A stretch of DNA of 64,000 nt from Desulfotruncus arcticus DSM 17038 (GCF_900113335.1 NZ_FOOX01000004.1:62001-126000), one strand, 5' to 3'; shown: positions 16,713 through 26,373, numbered from the stretch's first letter. The notes: generated by a model from the letters alone, not told the origin. Program-made: numbers and translations.

Positions 16713-17636
16713 ATGCCTGATATAAAAGAAAGCGTACTTGAGCTTGTTTGCCGTACGCCGGTGGTGCGGTTGCATAAAGTAAAGGATAATTGTCCGGCAG
16801 ACATACTGGTCAAGTTGGAAATGTTTAATCCCAGTGGAAGCGCCAAAGCCAGGGCAGCACTGGGGATGATTACCGCAGCCGAACAAAAAGGCACGATTAA
16901 ACCGGGCGCGACGATTGTCGAACCGACCAGCGGCAACCAGGGCATCGCACTGGCCATGGTAGGCGCAGTCAAGGGATACCGGGTTATTGTGGTTATGCCC
17001 GATTCCATGAGCAAGGAAAGAAGACAGCTGGCCAGGGCCTACGGCGCAGAGGTGGTGCTGACGCCGGCTGCGGAAGACGTTGACGGGGCTGTCCGCAAAG
17101 CCAGGGAACTTACTGCTCAAATTCCGGGTGCCTGGATGCCGGACCAGTTTTCCAACCCCGAAAACCCGGCATTCCATGAGCGGACCACTGCCAGGGAAAT
17201 TATGGAACAAGTGGAAGGGGAGATTCACGCCTATATTGCCGGTGTTGGCACAGGCGGCACGCTAACCGGTGTGGCCAGGGTTTTAAAAAGCCGCTACCCG
17301 GGGCTTAAAGTCTATGCCGTCGAGCCGAAGGGCTCCGCTGTTCTATCGGGCGGCAAGCCCGGACCCCACGGCATCCAGGGCATCGGCGACGGTTTCGTCC
17401 CCGAAAATCTGGACTTATCTTTAGTTGATTCACCTTATGCGGTGGGCGATGAGGAGGCCTATACCATGACCAGGCGGCTGGCTCGGGAGGAAGGGATACT
17501 AACCGGCATCTCCGGCGGCGCCGCCGTTGTTGCCGCTCTGGCTGTCGGCCGGGAGCTGGGCGCCGGTAAAACTGTACTAACGATATTACCGGACACAGGC
17601 GAGCGTTACCTCAGCACTCCTGTATTTGAAAGCTAA
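16713..17636 (+). CDS. Cysteine synthase-like PLP enzyme (OAS sulfhydrylase family)
   Basis: 307 residues of the fold-type II CysK/CysM family. The N-terminal TPVVRLHKV, the PLP lysine in NPSGSAKARAALGMI, the substrate loop EPTSGNQGIALAM, the phosphate loop GVGTGGTLTGVARVLK and ILPDTGERYLST are all present. It should make cysteine from O-acetylserine (or O-phosphoserine) and sulfide. Two motif variants are unusual: SAKARAA where most have SVKDRIA, and TSGNQG where most have TSGNTG, so donor specificity is open. AAGGA lies about 13 bases before the ATG. Monocistronic with its own terminator. Confidence 0.85.
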   Translation: MPDIKESVLELVCRTPVVRLHKVKDNCPADILVKLEMFNPSGSAKARAALGMITAAEQKGTIKPGATIVEPTSGNQGIALAMVGAVKGYRVIVVMPDSMSKERRQLARAYGAEVVLTPAAEDVDGAVRKARELTAQIPGAWMPDQFSNPENPAFHERTTAREIMEQVEGEIHAYIAGVGTGGTLTGVARVLKSRYPGLKVYAVEPKGSAVLSGGKPGPHGIQGIGDGFVPENLDLSLVDSPYAVGDEEAYTMTRRLAREEGILTGISGGAAVVAALAVGRELGAGKTVLTILPDTGERYLSTPVFES

Positions 17637-17637
17637 A

Positions 17638-17663
17638 GGGAGCATAGGCTCTCTTTTTTTTTG
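17638..17663 (+). terminator. Terminator of the cysteine synthase gene
   Basis: GGGAGC-ATAG-GCTCTC stem followed by nine T, directly after the stop. Confidence 0.8.
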
Positions 17664-17731
17664 GTCAGGGGAAGGGGGCAGGCTTGAAATATCTCTTTAT
17701 TTAAGAAAGATAATTGAACTGAATTAAGATT

Positions 17732-18664
17732 TTAAAAAAATCTGGAATTTCTCCAATTTAACCATGTTTTCCATAGTTTCAGGTACATTTTACTTCCAAA
17801 TAAAGAAGCCCCTAGAGAGACCAGCGACTTAATGTTGGGCTTTACAAAAAAACTCTCCCATAGGTACTTCCTGGCTAACGCAATTTCATCCCCGTTAATT
17901 TTAATCAAGGCATAAAAACGTAATATCCGGCACGCCGTGTTGGGATATCTTAAATAATCATCGCGATACTTAGCAATAATCCTACCCATGGCAGCATCAT
18001 ATGCTGCCATATTTTTACTAATACTGTCTTGGGTATGATAAGCTCTTACCAAAGGCTCGTTTATATATGAAAAACGATAATTACGTGCTATACGAATCCA
18101 CAAATCCCAGTCTTGCAGTCTGGGCATTTCTTCGTCAAACATGCCACAGTCAACAATGCATTGACGTCTTGCCAGTACCGTTTGCGTAGTAATAAAGTTG
18201 CCTTTTAGAAGTTGTTGGTGAATATATCCTTCCTTCTTAGAAATATGATCCCCGGGAATGTAAGTAACCTCGTCTCCTTTTAAGCGTAAAAAACCTGTAT
18301 AAACAGCAGCAACTTCATGGCTTGTAGCCTCTAATACGCCTACTTGTTTCTCCAGTTTTTCCGGCAGCCATTCGTCATCGCTATCCTGAAAAGCTACAAA
18401 TTCGGCGCAGGCAGTTTTGATACCTGTATTTCTGGCTGCATTGGCACCCTGGTTGGAATCATGCCGAATATAACGAATACGAGGATCGTTAACGCTGGAT
18501 ACCACTTCTATCGTATTATCGGTAGACCCGTCATCCACTATGATTAATTCCAAGTCATTAAAAGTCTGGCCTAAAATGCTTTTTATTGCTCGATCCAGTG
18601 TGTGTGCCCGGTTGTACGTTGGGATCACCACGCTCACCTTTGGCTTTTTTTCTGCATCATCCAC
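17732..18664 (-). CDS. Family 2 glycosyltransferase
   Basis: About 310 residues of a GT-A fold enzyme: VSVVIPTYNRAHTLDRAIKSI, IIVDDGSTDNT, the NQGANAARNTGI region and the metal-binding DSDDEW, followed by RLQDWDLWIRIA. It transfers a sugar in surface-polysaccharide assembly. The frame is open up to 18745, overlapping the upstream glycosyltransferase, but GAGGAAGGGTGAT lies just before GTG 18664, which begins right before the conserved domain, so the short start is preferred. It is the last gene of the minus-strand polysaccharide cluster. Confidence 0.85.
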   Translation of the reverse strand: MDDAEKKPKVSVVIPTYNRAHTLDRAIKSILGQTFNDLELIIVDDGSTDNTIEVVSSVNDPRIRYIRHDSNQGANAARNTGIKTACAEFVAFQDSDDEWLPEKLEKQVGVLEATSHEVAAVYTGFLRLKGDEVTYIPGDHISKKEGYIHQQLLKGNFITTQTVLARRQCIVDCGMFDEEMPRLQDWDLWIRIARNYRFSYINEPLVRAYHTQDSISKNMAAYDAAMGRIIAKYRDDYLRYPNTACRILRFYALIKINGDEIALARKYLWESFFVKPNIKSLVSLGASLFGSKMYLKLWKTWLNWRNSRFF

Positions 18665-18686
18665 TATGTTTATCACCCTTCCTCGC

Positions 18687-19853
18687 CTACCGGCAAGCCA
18701 ACTCCCTATAAATTTCCGATAAATAAACCCCTTGTTTTTGAGCATTGTATTTTGTTTCTATATGCCTACGACTGTGTTCAAGCATTGACAGCCATTTATC
18801 GGGATGACTGACTAACCATTTAAGGTGTGCCAACAATCCCCCAACGTTTCGTTCTTCCGCCAACAATCCAGTATAGCCGTTAAGAATAACCTCGGGAATG
18901 TCACAATGTGTCGTACTGATCACCGGCATTCCTGTGGCTGCCATTTCTATAATCGTTACCGGTGCCCCTCCTTCGGTATCACCATCGCTTGCAGTAATGC
19001 TTGGCGAAAGAAAAACATGGTGTTTGTAAGCTTCTTCGAACAGCACATTATAGGGTTGGAAACCAAGCATACGCACTATGGGTTTTAGATTATGTTTCTT
19101 AATAACAGATAAAATTCTCTCTTTTTCAACCAGGCTCGCCGGTTTACTGCCGGCGTCACCGATAACGGTGATTTGCAGGGGGACATCGTGTTGCAATCTT
19201 CCCAAGGCTTCCAGGGCATAAGGAATACCTTTTTTTTCCCGGAACGAAGCTGCGATAAGAACGCGCAAAGGCTCGCCCGGACTCCATGCCCTGGGTTTAA
19301 ATGAAATTTCATCTGCCCTGACACCAAGATGATGTACCAGCACTTTATGTTCCGGACATCCCATTTCTTTTATACACTTCGCCATATGAGATCCTTCACA
19401 AAGAATATAATCCACGTGCATAAAAAGGGTATTGTAGCGTTCACGCCAACGGGGATCAATAGTAGGCAAATGATTGACATCAAATCCGTAAAAAGTAACC
19501 AGATGCCTCAACCCTGCCCGCCGGGCCGCCACCATATTTTTCCATCCTGTATGCCCAAAGTGAGAGTGTAATACTGAAGCTTGACACTCCTTTGCCAGCT
19601 GTACCAGAAAGTCTGTATTATTTCGTATGCCCAGCTTACACAGAGCTATGTTCAACAGGTAACGCCAGGACGAGGCCCTGCTTATTACATGAATCTTAGG
19701 TAAATAAAACTGGTCAAGGTTTTCTGTTGCTTCGCAGACAACATGATTCTTTACAAAAGGAAGCAAATATTTAATTTGATTGTACAGTCAGGTTTCCGTT
19801 TGCGGGAGCCAACGGGGAACCGAGTGAATTAATGTAATTTCTTTATTGATCAT
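18687..19853 (-). pseudogene. Family 4 (GT-B) glycosyltransferase interrupted by an in-frame TGA
   Basis: The body (residues after the stop, about 366) is a GT4 enzyme: VLHSHFGHTGWKN, VTFYGFDVNHLP, LRVLIAASFREKKGIPYALEAL, then SITASDGDTEGGAPVTIIEMAATGMPVIST with the nucleotide-sugar EGGAPVTIIE site. The true N-terminus begins at ATG 19853 (MINKEITLIHSVPRWLPQTE, GAGAGG upstream) and runs in frame into TGA at 19788-19790, after which LYNQIKYLLPFVKN continues without a frame change. The TGA sits where GT4 proteins have an aromatic residue (SET-F/W-xxNQI), so it looks like TGG to TGA. The shortened frame from TTG 19766 lacks a ribosome binding site and the first beta strand. Confidence 0.8.
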
Positions 19854-19880
19854 ACTAAAAGACCTCTCATCATAAAAGCT

Positions 19881-21338
19881 TTATCGACTCCTAAACCACT
19901 GTTTGCGCAATAACTCTTTTATTTCTCTGTAAGCCTTAATATTAAATGCATGCAGCAATATCAAGTAAATCAGTATCCCAAAACAAACTTGCGACAATAA
20001 ATATTCCCAGTGCCGCCAGTTAAGCGGCAGCATAAACCCCAAAACCCAAACAGCAATTCCCATTAAAACAGTACAATAAAAAGACCCGGATAAATTTTTC
20101 AGCATTTCCCCAAAACTCAGGCCAATCAAACGCCCCGGAATTGCCCAGGCCGGGTACCAAAGTACGATACAGCCGCTAAGGACATATGCCGCTGCTACAC
20201 CTGTAATACCCCACCGTAAGCCGATGATAATTGAAGTGCCTTTTATTAATCCGGCAAACAGGCTCCACTTAAACATTAGGTCCGTTCGCCCCTGGGAAGT
20301 ATAGATCCAGCCAACCGTAGTTCCCACAGACTGCATCGCGCCGTTTAAACAAAATATCTTGAGGACCGGAATCACTCCCTGCCACTTATTACCATATATT
20401 GTTGCTATAAATGGTTCTGCAACCACCAGCAGGCCCATCATTAAGGGGAAAGTGACCAAGGCTATTATTCGTGTCGAACGAAGGTAAACTTCTTTTGTTT
20501 TGCTGAGATCTTTTTGAATTGCGGACATAGCCGGAAACATTACCAGGGATATAACTCTTGATATCTGAGTAAGAGGCAGCAGCATCAGGCTGTAAGCCCT
20601 GGTATAGATACCCAACGCTGTTGAACTGATATACTTGCCTATTAGCACATTATCAAGATTTCTAATCCAGTAATTTATAACATTGAAACCCAACAGGCTA
20701 GTGCTGAAGCCGGTTAATTCTTTAAGCGCTCCGGTATCGTAGTGCCAAGTGGGACGCCATGTTGAACACAACCACATTATAACTACAGAAGTGACTGTTA
20801 ATACAAGGGATTGGATTACCATACTCCATACTCCGAAACCTGACAAAGCAGCAACTGTGGCTGCAGATCCGGATATAAAAACCGCGGCAATTTCAATCTT
20901 GGCTAACCTTCGAAAATCCATTGCTTTTTGTAATAGGGCATTATGTACTACCTTAAATGCCCCGATAACGAAATTAAAGGCAATTGCCATGGTTAGCAAA
21001 CGCAGGGCCGGCTCTTGGTAAAACATGGCTATAAGGGGTGCGGCGGCAATTACAACCGCAGTTAAAACAACTCCGGCAGCAATATTGATCCAAAATACCG
21101 TACTTAGGTGCCGTTCTTCAATGCCGGACTTTTGGATTAGCGCCGCCCCCAGGCCCAAATCCGAAAAAAGAGCGGCAAAACCGGTAAAAACGGTGGTCAT
21201 GCCGATTAAACCAAATTCCCGGGGGCTCATTAAACGCGCCAGAATTACGGAAATTACGAAGTATAACAGTTGGCGTATTAATTGAGCTGCTCCACTCCAG
21301 GCAACACCCGACAAGGTTCGAGTCCGCAAATTATCCAT
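19881..21338 (-). CDS. Polysaccharide flippase (MOP/Wzx family)
   Basis: 485 residues, about 14 hydrophobic segments, with no cleavable signal peptide. The N-terminus GVAWSGAAQLIRQLLYFVIS and LARLMSPREFGLIGM resemble the WzxC/RfbX branch. It should flip lipid-linked oligosaccharide across the membrane. The GT4 gene starts 27 bases downstream and the methyltransferase lies 60 bases upstream, so it belongs to the surface-glycan operon. The ribosome binding site AGGAG is 12 bases from ATG. Confidence 0.88.
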   Translation of the reverse strand: MDNLRTRTLSGVAWSGAAQLIRQLLYFVISVILARLMSPREFGLIGMTTVFTGFAALFSDLGLGAALIQKSGIEERHLSTVFWINIAAGVVLTAVVIAAAPLIAMFYQEPALRLLTMAIAFNFVIGAFKVVHNALLQKAMDFRRLAKIEIAAVFISGSAATVAALSGFGVWSMVIQSLVLTVTSVVIMWLCSTWRPTWHYDTGALKELTGFSTSLLGFNVINYWIRNLDNVLIGKYISSTALGIYTRAYSLMLLPLTQISRVISLVMFPAMSAIQKDLSKTKEVYLRSTRIIALVTFPLMMGLLVVAEPFIATIYGNKWQGVIPVLKIFCLNGAMQSVGTTVGWIYTSQGRTDLMFKWSLFAGLIKGTSIIIGLRWGITGVAAAYVLSGCIVLWYPAWAIPGRLIGLSFGEMLKNLSGSFYCTVLMGIAVWVLGFMLPLNWRHWEYLLSQVCFGILIYLILLHAFNIKAYREIKELLRKQWFRSR

Positions 21339-21398
21339 TAAAACAAAACAACTCCTGGAGTTTACTTAATTGTTTTTCCCCTTATGATGATAAGCTTT

Positions 21399-22253
21399 CT
21401 ATTTCTTCACAACGCGTATAAAAATGTTTACACCGGTTACTGATCTAAATAAACAACTAGAATAACGAAAACATTTGTAAATTAGATAAAAAATTGATAA
21501 GCCGGGTAGACGTTTTCTCCGCAACTTCTGGTTAAATTGAAGCTGGTCGACGTCCATGACAGTTAGTCCTAATCCCGGGTATTGCCGTTCAACTTTTCTT
21601 ATTGCTTTATAAATGCTGTTTTTTGTTACATATTGGAGAGTGTCAAGACCATTAGACGGTCTGCCGAGCATGCGCAAAAAAAGTTTGGCAATTTTATGAG
21701 GGAAAAGAGGTAACCAGGGAAGCCTGTAATGTGCTTCAAATGTTCCTCGATAATCCGGGCATCTAATATGAATTCCCCCACCGGGTTTGGTAATGCGTAT
21801 CATCTCCTTTATTACAAGGTCCGGGTTTTGAACATGCTCTAATGTTTGGTCTGAGTTTATATATTGGAAATGATTATCTAAAAAAGGCAGAGATTCGCCA
21901 TAGCCTCGTATAAAGCGTGCATACCACTCTTTGGGATAACGTTCGCGGATGATCTTTTCTTTGATGAAGTCCAGTTTCCATTGCTCCGGTTCGATTCCAT
22001 AACAATCATATCCCTTTTTTAAAGACCAAAATACAAACTGTCCGCAGCCGGCTGCCATATCCAAAATCGGGCCGCAGGTTTGGGTCATTCCGAATAAATT
22101 GAAATTTATTTGTGCGGCTCTCTGATAAGATTCATCGTACAGATATTTGGTGACATAGTCGATTCTTTCTTTCGGGAGAGTTCCCCAAAACTCGCTGCTT
22201 TCTAGTACCTTTTTCCGCAGAAATGTCATTGCCCATTCAGCGTCATTAATCAT
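21399..22253 (-). CDS. Class I SAM-dependent methyltransferase
   Basis: 284 residues. Motif I is ILDMAAGCGQFVFWSL, the acidic SAM-ribose residue lies in YGIEPEQWK, and DQTLEHVQNPDLVIKEM and ITKPGGGIHIRCPDYRG follow, as in type 11/23 methyltransferases. The substrate is probably a sugar or lipid-linked glycan, inferred from its place in the polysaccharide cluster. GGGAG precedes the ATG. The C-terminal ~100 residues are not recognised. Confidence 0.85.
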   Translation of the reverse strand: MINDAEWAMTFLRKKVLESSEFWGTLPKERIDYVTKYLYDESYQRAAQINFNLFGMTQTCGPILDMAAGCGQFVFWSLKKGYDCYGIEPEQWKLDFIKEKIIRERYPKEWYARFIRGYGESLPFLDNHFQYINSDQTLEHVQNPDLVIKEMIRITKPGGGIHIRCPDYRGTFEAHYRLPWLPLFPHKIAKLFLRMLGRPSNGLDTLQYVTKNSIYKAIRKVERQYPGLGLTVMDVDQLQFNQKLRRKRLPGLSIFYLIYKCFRYSSCLFRSVTGVNIFIRVVKK

Positions 22254-22291
22254 TGACTATCTCCCAGTTATTCAGGTTTTCGGGGAAAATA

Positions 22292-22987
22292 TCATAACGT
22301 TTTTTTATAAGGCCTCTCAAGGACCACAACTGCCGGGTTACCTTTAGCGACTGAATCATCTGGTATTGAATCTTTTACTCTAGTAACACTGTGGGGCCCG
22401 ATCCAAGCATCTTTGCCAATAACGGTTCCCGGCAAAACAATTACATTGGAAGCAACTCCCGCGCCATCTTTAAATTCAATAAATCCCTGTATAATGCACT
22501 GTTCCTCCGGTAACGCCCCTGTCGAGTACTTATAAGCTCTATTTATATCTTTACCTTTATAATGGAACGATTCTGATAGTACAAATGCCCCCGGCCCAAT
22601 ACCGCATTTTTCTCCTATTCTCACACCACCGTATCCCAATATTAAGGCACCAAACGCAATATCGGTATGACTGCCAATTGATACCAATCCTTTTGGGAAA
22701 TCATTACAAGGATTTATTTCAATTACATCCCTTTTTTCGTTTTTCGCTTTTGAGCTTCCGGTATGTATAATTACATTTTCTCTAATTTTTACATTATCGC
22801 CCATTTCAATAAGCGAGTGCCCCACTATGTGTACGTTGGCACATATATGGAGGTTTTTACCACAAACCCTTAGCCTTTTGGAATAGTACCAACGCCGCAA
22901 TAAAACTCCTGATTCACCCGGCAAATAAATAATGAACATAAGGGCGATACTTCCAATAATTTGCTTAACCCATTTAAAAATTTTCAT
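22292..22987 (-). CDS. Left-handed beta-helix acyltransferase (maltose/chloramphenicol O-acetyltransferase type)
   Basis: About 231 residues. Hexapeptide repeats are visible through VSIGSHTDIAFGALILGYGG, IGEKCGIGPGAFVLSESFHYKG, and VASNVIVLPGTVIGKDAWIGPHSV, ending DDSVAKGNPAVVV. A hydrophobic stretch near residues 12-28 (IGSIALMFIIYLPGES) is unusual and may anchor it. It likely acetylates a sugar of the glycan. ATG 22987 is preferred because AAGGT lies 9 bases upstream; ATG 22996 abuts that site. Confidence 0.8.
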   Translation of the reverse strand: MKIFKWVKQIIGSIALMFIIYLPGESGVLLRRWYYSKRLRVCGKNLHICANVHIVGHSLIEMGDNVKIRENVIIHTGSSKAKNEKRDVIEINPCNDFPKGLVSIGSHTDIAFGALILGYGGVRIGEKCGIGPGAFVLSESFHYKGKDINRAYKYSTGALPEEQCIIQGFIEFKDGAGVASNVIVLPGTVIGKDAWIGPHSVTRVKDSIPDDSVAKGNPAVVVLERPYKKTL

Positions 22988-23065
22988 ACTACCCATACCT
23001 TATCTTGAAGTTGAATACTCATATGAAGTACAAAAATCTAGACGAATAATGAAATTACCTTCAAT

Positions 23066-24985
23066 CTATAATTTAGTCAGTACATATATGATTTGTTTAG
23101 CAAAGAATCCAGGCATTCGGTACGCTAAAAAACTCCCTTGCGGTACCGTAGCCTGCAAGCTTTTTATCTGCCATCCATAATGCCGGCACATATCTACGAA
23201 ATCTTTTTTTGTCCATAACCGTACATGCTCTTTCATATGAAAGATAACATCCGTTACTGGAACCCTCCCGAACAATAACCGCATCCTGTGCTGCCAATAT
23301 CCGGCATTTGGAACTGAAACAATAAGTATATCTGTTAAACACAATAAATTGCCAATTAATTCTTCTGCATCCTGAACATGTTCTGCAACCTGAAGCAAAG
23401 TTATAGCATCAAATTTTATTTTTTCCGGTATTTCATTAACATGATAAAAAGTTATGTTCTCCGGAAATTCCGTGGCCCTATAAACATCTGCCCCAAGAAG
23501 GTTTTTATACCCATTCTGCTGAAGAAATCTGAGAAATTCACCACTTCCGCACCCATAATCAAGCACCTGATCATGCTTTTTTAAATATTTAAGGGCCATT
23601 AAAAATCTTGGGTAGACAACACAATCATTTCCTAGCTTTTTTCGTTTCTCCCAATAGTCATCATAGTCGGAATACTCTATTAAAGGAGCTTTCCGGCTTA
23701 AAATATACCCTGCAGTATTACGGCAATTACTGATCCAAGTAAATACTTTTCGGGAAAACGTTACGAAGGGAATCTTTTGCATAACCCTTTGCAAATATTT
23801 TTTTAAACCGGGAAGGGGGTCTTTCTTGTTTAAAACAGCTTCATTAAAAAAAATGTAGGGTTTTAAAAATTGGAAAATTGTTATGGACCATCTTTTATTG
23901 GATTTACGCCATTTATAGCCCTTTAGGTCACCTTCAATATCTATCCAATATTTCCCATTGTTAACCTGTTTTTGAGTCAACATTTTTTGATCAGTACTTA
24001 GCAAATACTGCTGAAGAGGTAAATTGACTCCCTTGAGTGTAGACATGCGAATCCAGAAATCTAATCGCGGATTGATTTCAATAAAATACCATTTCCCATC
24101 GTCCTGATTCCATTTAAACTCCATGCCGGCAGGGCCAATATATTTTGTAAATCTACAAAACCTTTCTGTATAATCTTGTAGCTCTGAAATATAGACCGCC
24201 TGAGCAACTGTACAAGTTCCAAAGTCAGCCGGATACTGGCGAATTTTCCTGGAAATAAAGCATGATGGAATACTGTTATCTATTGCGGTAACAAACTTAA
24301 TATTAACTATATTTCTGTTTTCACCCTCAATTAGCCGCTGTACACAGAAATCAATATTTTCTTTTTTTAATTTACTGATAGCTTTTGCTAATTCTTTTGT
24401 GTTGTTTACTTGAATAGCCTTTCCTCCGAAAATGGCAGGAAATTTAAGCACATCAACTAGCTTTTTACCATTAAAATTAAAGCGGGATATCAATGGCTTC
24501 AATATAGCCGGAAATATATCCCAGTTATTAACCTGTTGACTTTCAAGAGGCGAAAATAGTGTATCAGGTACATTTAAGCCAGCCTTGACTGCTGCCTGGA
24601 TCATTGGTTTTTTATTAAAAAATGGATTAAGTCTTTCAGACTCTATGTACGGATAAAAATAAAACTCACGCAGATGATCTTGATAAAGGGAAACAATATA
24701 CGCATATAAATCCTCAGCTAGAAAAAGAACTGGTTTATTAAGCTGTCTTTGACCGAATTTAATTAACCAATTGACAAATGCTTCATGATCATAGATAGGA
24801 TCTGGAACAACATAGCACTCTTTAACGTAACGTGACTTGAAATTGGCACACTCTTTCGGGTTAAGAGCAACTATGGGAATACCGGCCACCCCTAAGGAAA
24901 AAATATGACCATATCCGGCAACAGTTCCGGCAGGATAAACAACAGCTTTTGATTTTCGCATTATTTCCGTGCTGTAAGCAATCAT
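23066..24985 (-). CDS. ATP-grasp ligase fused to a SAM-dependent methyltransferase
   Basis: 639 residues with two parts. The first ~400 are ATP-grasp-like: PAILKPLISRFNFNG, a glycine-rich KFPAIFGGKAIQV, CVQRLIEGENRNIVNIKF, and the metal ligands in GMEFKWNQDDGKWYFIEINPRLD. This is the D-aspartate ligase/carbamoyl-phosphate synthase type. From about 455 on it is a methyltransferase: HDQVLDYGCGSGEFLRFL (motif I), LLGADVYRA, LLQVAEHVQDAEELI and SVPNAGYWQHRM. It could ligate an amino acid or acid to a sugar and methylate it; that is inference. The start overlaps the DegT stop by 4 bp. Base composition is AT-rich. Confidence 0.82.
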   Translation of the reverse strand: MIAYSTEIMRKSKAVVYPAGTVAGYGHIFSLGVAGIPIVALNPKECANFKSRYVKECYVVPDPIYDHEAFVNWLIKFGQRQLNKPVLFLAEDLYAYIVSLYQDHLREFYFYPYIESERLNPFFNKKPMIQAAVKAGLNVPDTLFSPLESQQVNNWDIFPAILKPLISRFNFNGKKLVDVLKFPAIFGGKAIQVNNTKELAKAISKLKKENIDFCVQRLIEGENRNIVNIKFVTAIDNSIPSCFISRKIRQYPADFGTCTVAQAVYISELQDYTERFCRFTKYIGPAGMEFKWNQDDGKWYFIEINPRLDFWIRMSTLKGVNLPLQQYLLSTDQKMLTQKQVNNGKYWIDIEGDLKGYKWRKSNKRWSITIFQFLKPYIFFNEAVLNKKDPLPGLKKYLQRVMQKIPFVTFSRKVFTWISNCRNTAGYILSRKAPLIEYSDYDDYWEKRKKLGNDCVVYPRFLMALKYLKKHDQVLDYGCGSGEFLRFLQQNGYKNLLGADVYRATEFPENITFYHVNEIPEKIKFDAITLLQVAEHVQDAEELIGNLLCLTDILIVSVPNAGYWQHRMRLLFGRVPVTDVIFHMKEHVRLWTKKDFVDMCRHYGWQIKSLQATVPQGSFLAYRMPGFFAKQIIYVLTKL

Positions 24986-26154
24986 TCCGGTAAAACCGTC
25001 CTTACCGTTTCAATCACATCCTTTACATCTTTATCCGTCAGTTTGGCTGAAAGCGGCAGACTGACTGTCCGGCCACCGATGCGTGCAGCGTTGGGATAAT
25101 CTTCAGGGTTCCAGCCGAAAGTTTGCCGGTAATACGGGTGTTCCGGAATACTACGATAATGAACGCCAACACCAATATTATTAGCGGTCATGGCGTCGAT
25201 AAAGGAATCCCGGCTGATACCCGATTTTGTATCGTCAACCAGGATAGTATACAGGTGATAGGCATGGCGGCTACTTCCCCCGGCAGTTGGGGGAATTTCA
25301 ACGGGAAGGCCGGCAAAAGCCAGGTTATACCGCTGCCATATTTCCCGGCGGCGAAGCCAGTTCTGTTCAACCCGCGCTAATTGATGGATACCGATGGCCG
25401 CCTGCAGGTCCATCATGCTATATTTAAAACCACATTCCACTACCTGGTAATGTTTAAATCCATCGTCGCTGAAGCGTTTCCAGGCGTCCTTGCTCATACC
25501 GTGGAGTCCTAAAACTTTGATTCGTGAAATATCTTCCTCATGACGGGTAAGTACCATACCACCCTCGCCGGTAACAACATTCTTAGTTACATAAAAGGAA
25601 AAACAGCCGAAGTCACCGATAGTGCCGGCTTTTCGGCCTTTATATTCTGTTTCTATAGCGTGGGCACAGTCTTCAATAACTTTGAGGTTATACCGGTGGG
25701 CAATATCCATTAGCTCATCCATATCACACGGGCGGCCTGCAAAGTGAACCGGTAGAATCGCGCGTGTCCTGGGAGTAATTTTAGCCTTAACCTGCTCAGG
25801 ATCTATATTCATCGTACGCGGATCCACATCAGCTAATACAGGAACTGCGGCAACGTGGATAATGGCGTTGACAGTGGCACAAAAGGTCAGCGGGGTAGTA
25901 ATGACTTCATCCCCCGGTTTAATACCAGCGGCCAAAATGCTTAAATGTAAAGCAGCCGTACACGAATTAAGAGCAGCCGCATATTTGACGTCTTTATATG
26001 CAGCAAAATCACGCTCAAATTTGGCAACTTTGGGTCCGGTGCCGAGCCACCCTGCGTTCATACTGGCGATGACTTCTTGTATCTCGGCCTTTTCTATAGC
26101 GGGAGCACCGAATATAAGAAACTGATCTTTAGACCGGACAGGTAAATTTGTCAT
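24982..26154 (-). CDS. DegT/DnrJ/EryC1/StrS sugar aminotransferase
   Basis: 390 residues, fold-type I PLP enzyme. AALNSCTAALHLSILAAGIKPGDEVITTPLTF, ILPVHFAGRPCDMDELM, VIEDCAHAIETEYKGRKAGTIGDFGCFSFY and the PLP lysine in VTKNVVTGEGGMV fit the DegT family. It would aminate a keto-sugar nucleotide used in the glycan made by this cluster. First gene of the minus-strand cluster, with GAAGGGA before the ATG. The next gene overlaps by 4 bp. Confidence 0.9.
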   Translation of the reverse strand: MTNLPVRSKDQFLIFGAPAIEKAEIQEVIASMNAGWLGTGPKVAKFERDFAAYKDVKYAAALNSCTAALHLSILAAGIKPGDEVITTPLTFCATVNAIIHVAAVPVLADVDPRTMNIDPEQVKAKITPRTRAILPVHFAGRPCDMDELMDIAHRYNLKVIEDCAHAIETEYKGRKAGTIGDFGCFSFYVTKNVVTGEGGMVLTRHEEDISRIKVLGLHGMSKDAWKRFSDDGFKHYQVVECGFKYSMMDLQAAIGIHQLARVEQNWLRRREIWQRYNLAFAGLPVEIPPTAGGSSRHAYHLYTILVDDTKSGISRDSFIDAMTANNIGVGVHYRSIPEHPYYRQTFGWNPEDYPNAARIGGRTVSLPLSAKLTDKDVKDVIETVRTVLPE

Positions 26155-26373
26155 AAGATTCCCTTCAATCTATTTGTGTCAATATATGTTATGTTGAAGT
26201 CAAATCAGGTGTGTATATGGTCATCGAAGATGTTATTCGAAGGTGAGAATAAGTAAGTGAATAATTCAAGCCTGACCCCTGGAGTATTTTAAGCCTTTTT
26301 TTTGAATTCCTTTAACAGGACATGCAACAGCCAACATAATATGGTAGCAAAAATGAGGAGATATTGAATTAAA

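Noticed and set aside
18665..18745. N-terminal extension of the GT2 glycosyltransferase
   Set aside because: It overlaps the end of the GT4 gene in another frame; the ribosome binding site and conserved domain favour GTG 18664.
19764..19766. TTG as the real start of the GT4 gene
   Set aside because: No ribosome binding site and the preceding in-frame sequence encodes a good GT4 N-terminus.
19788..19790. TGA as selenocysteine
   Set aside because: The family has an aromatic residue there, and glycosyltransferases are not selenoproteins.
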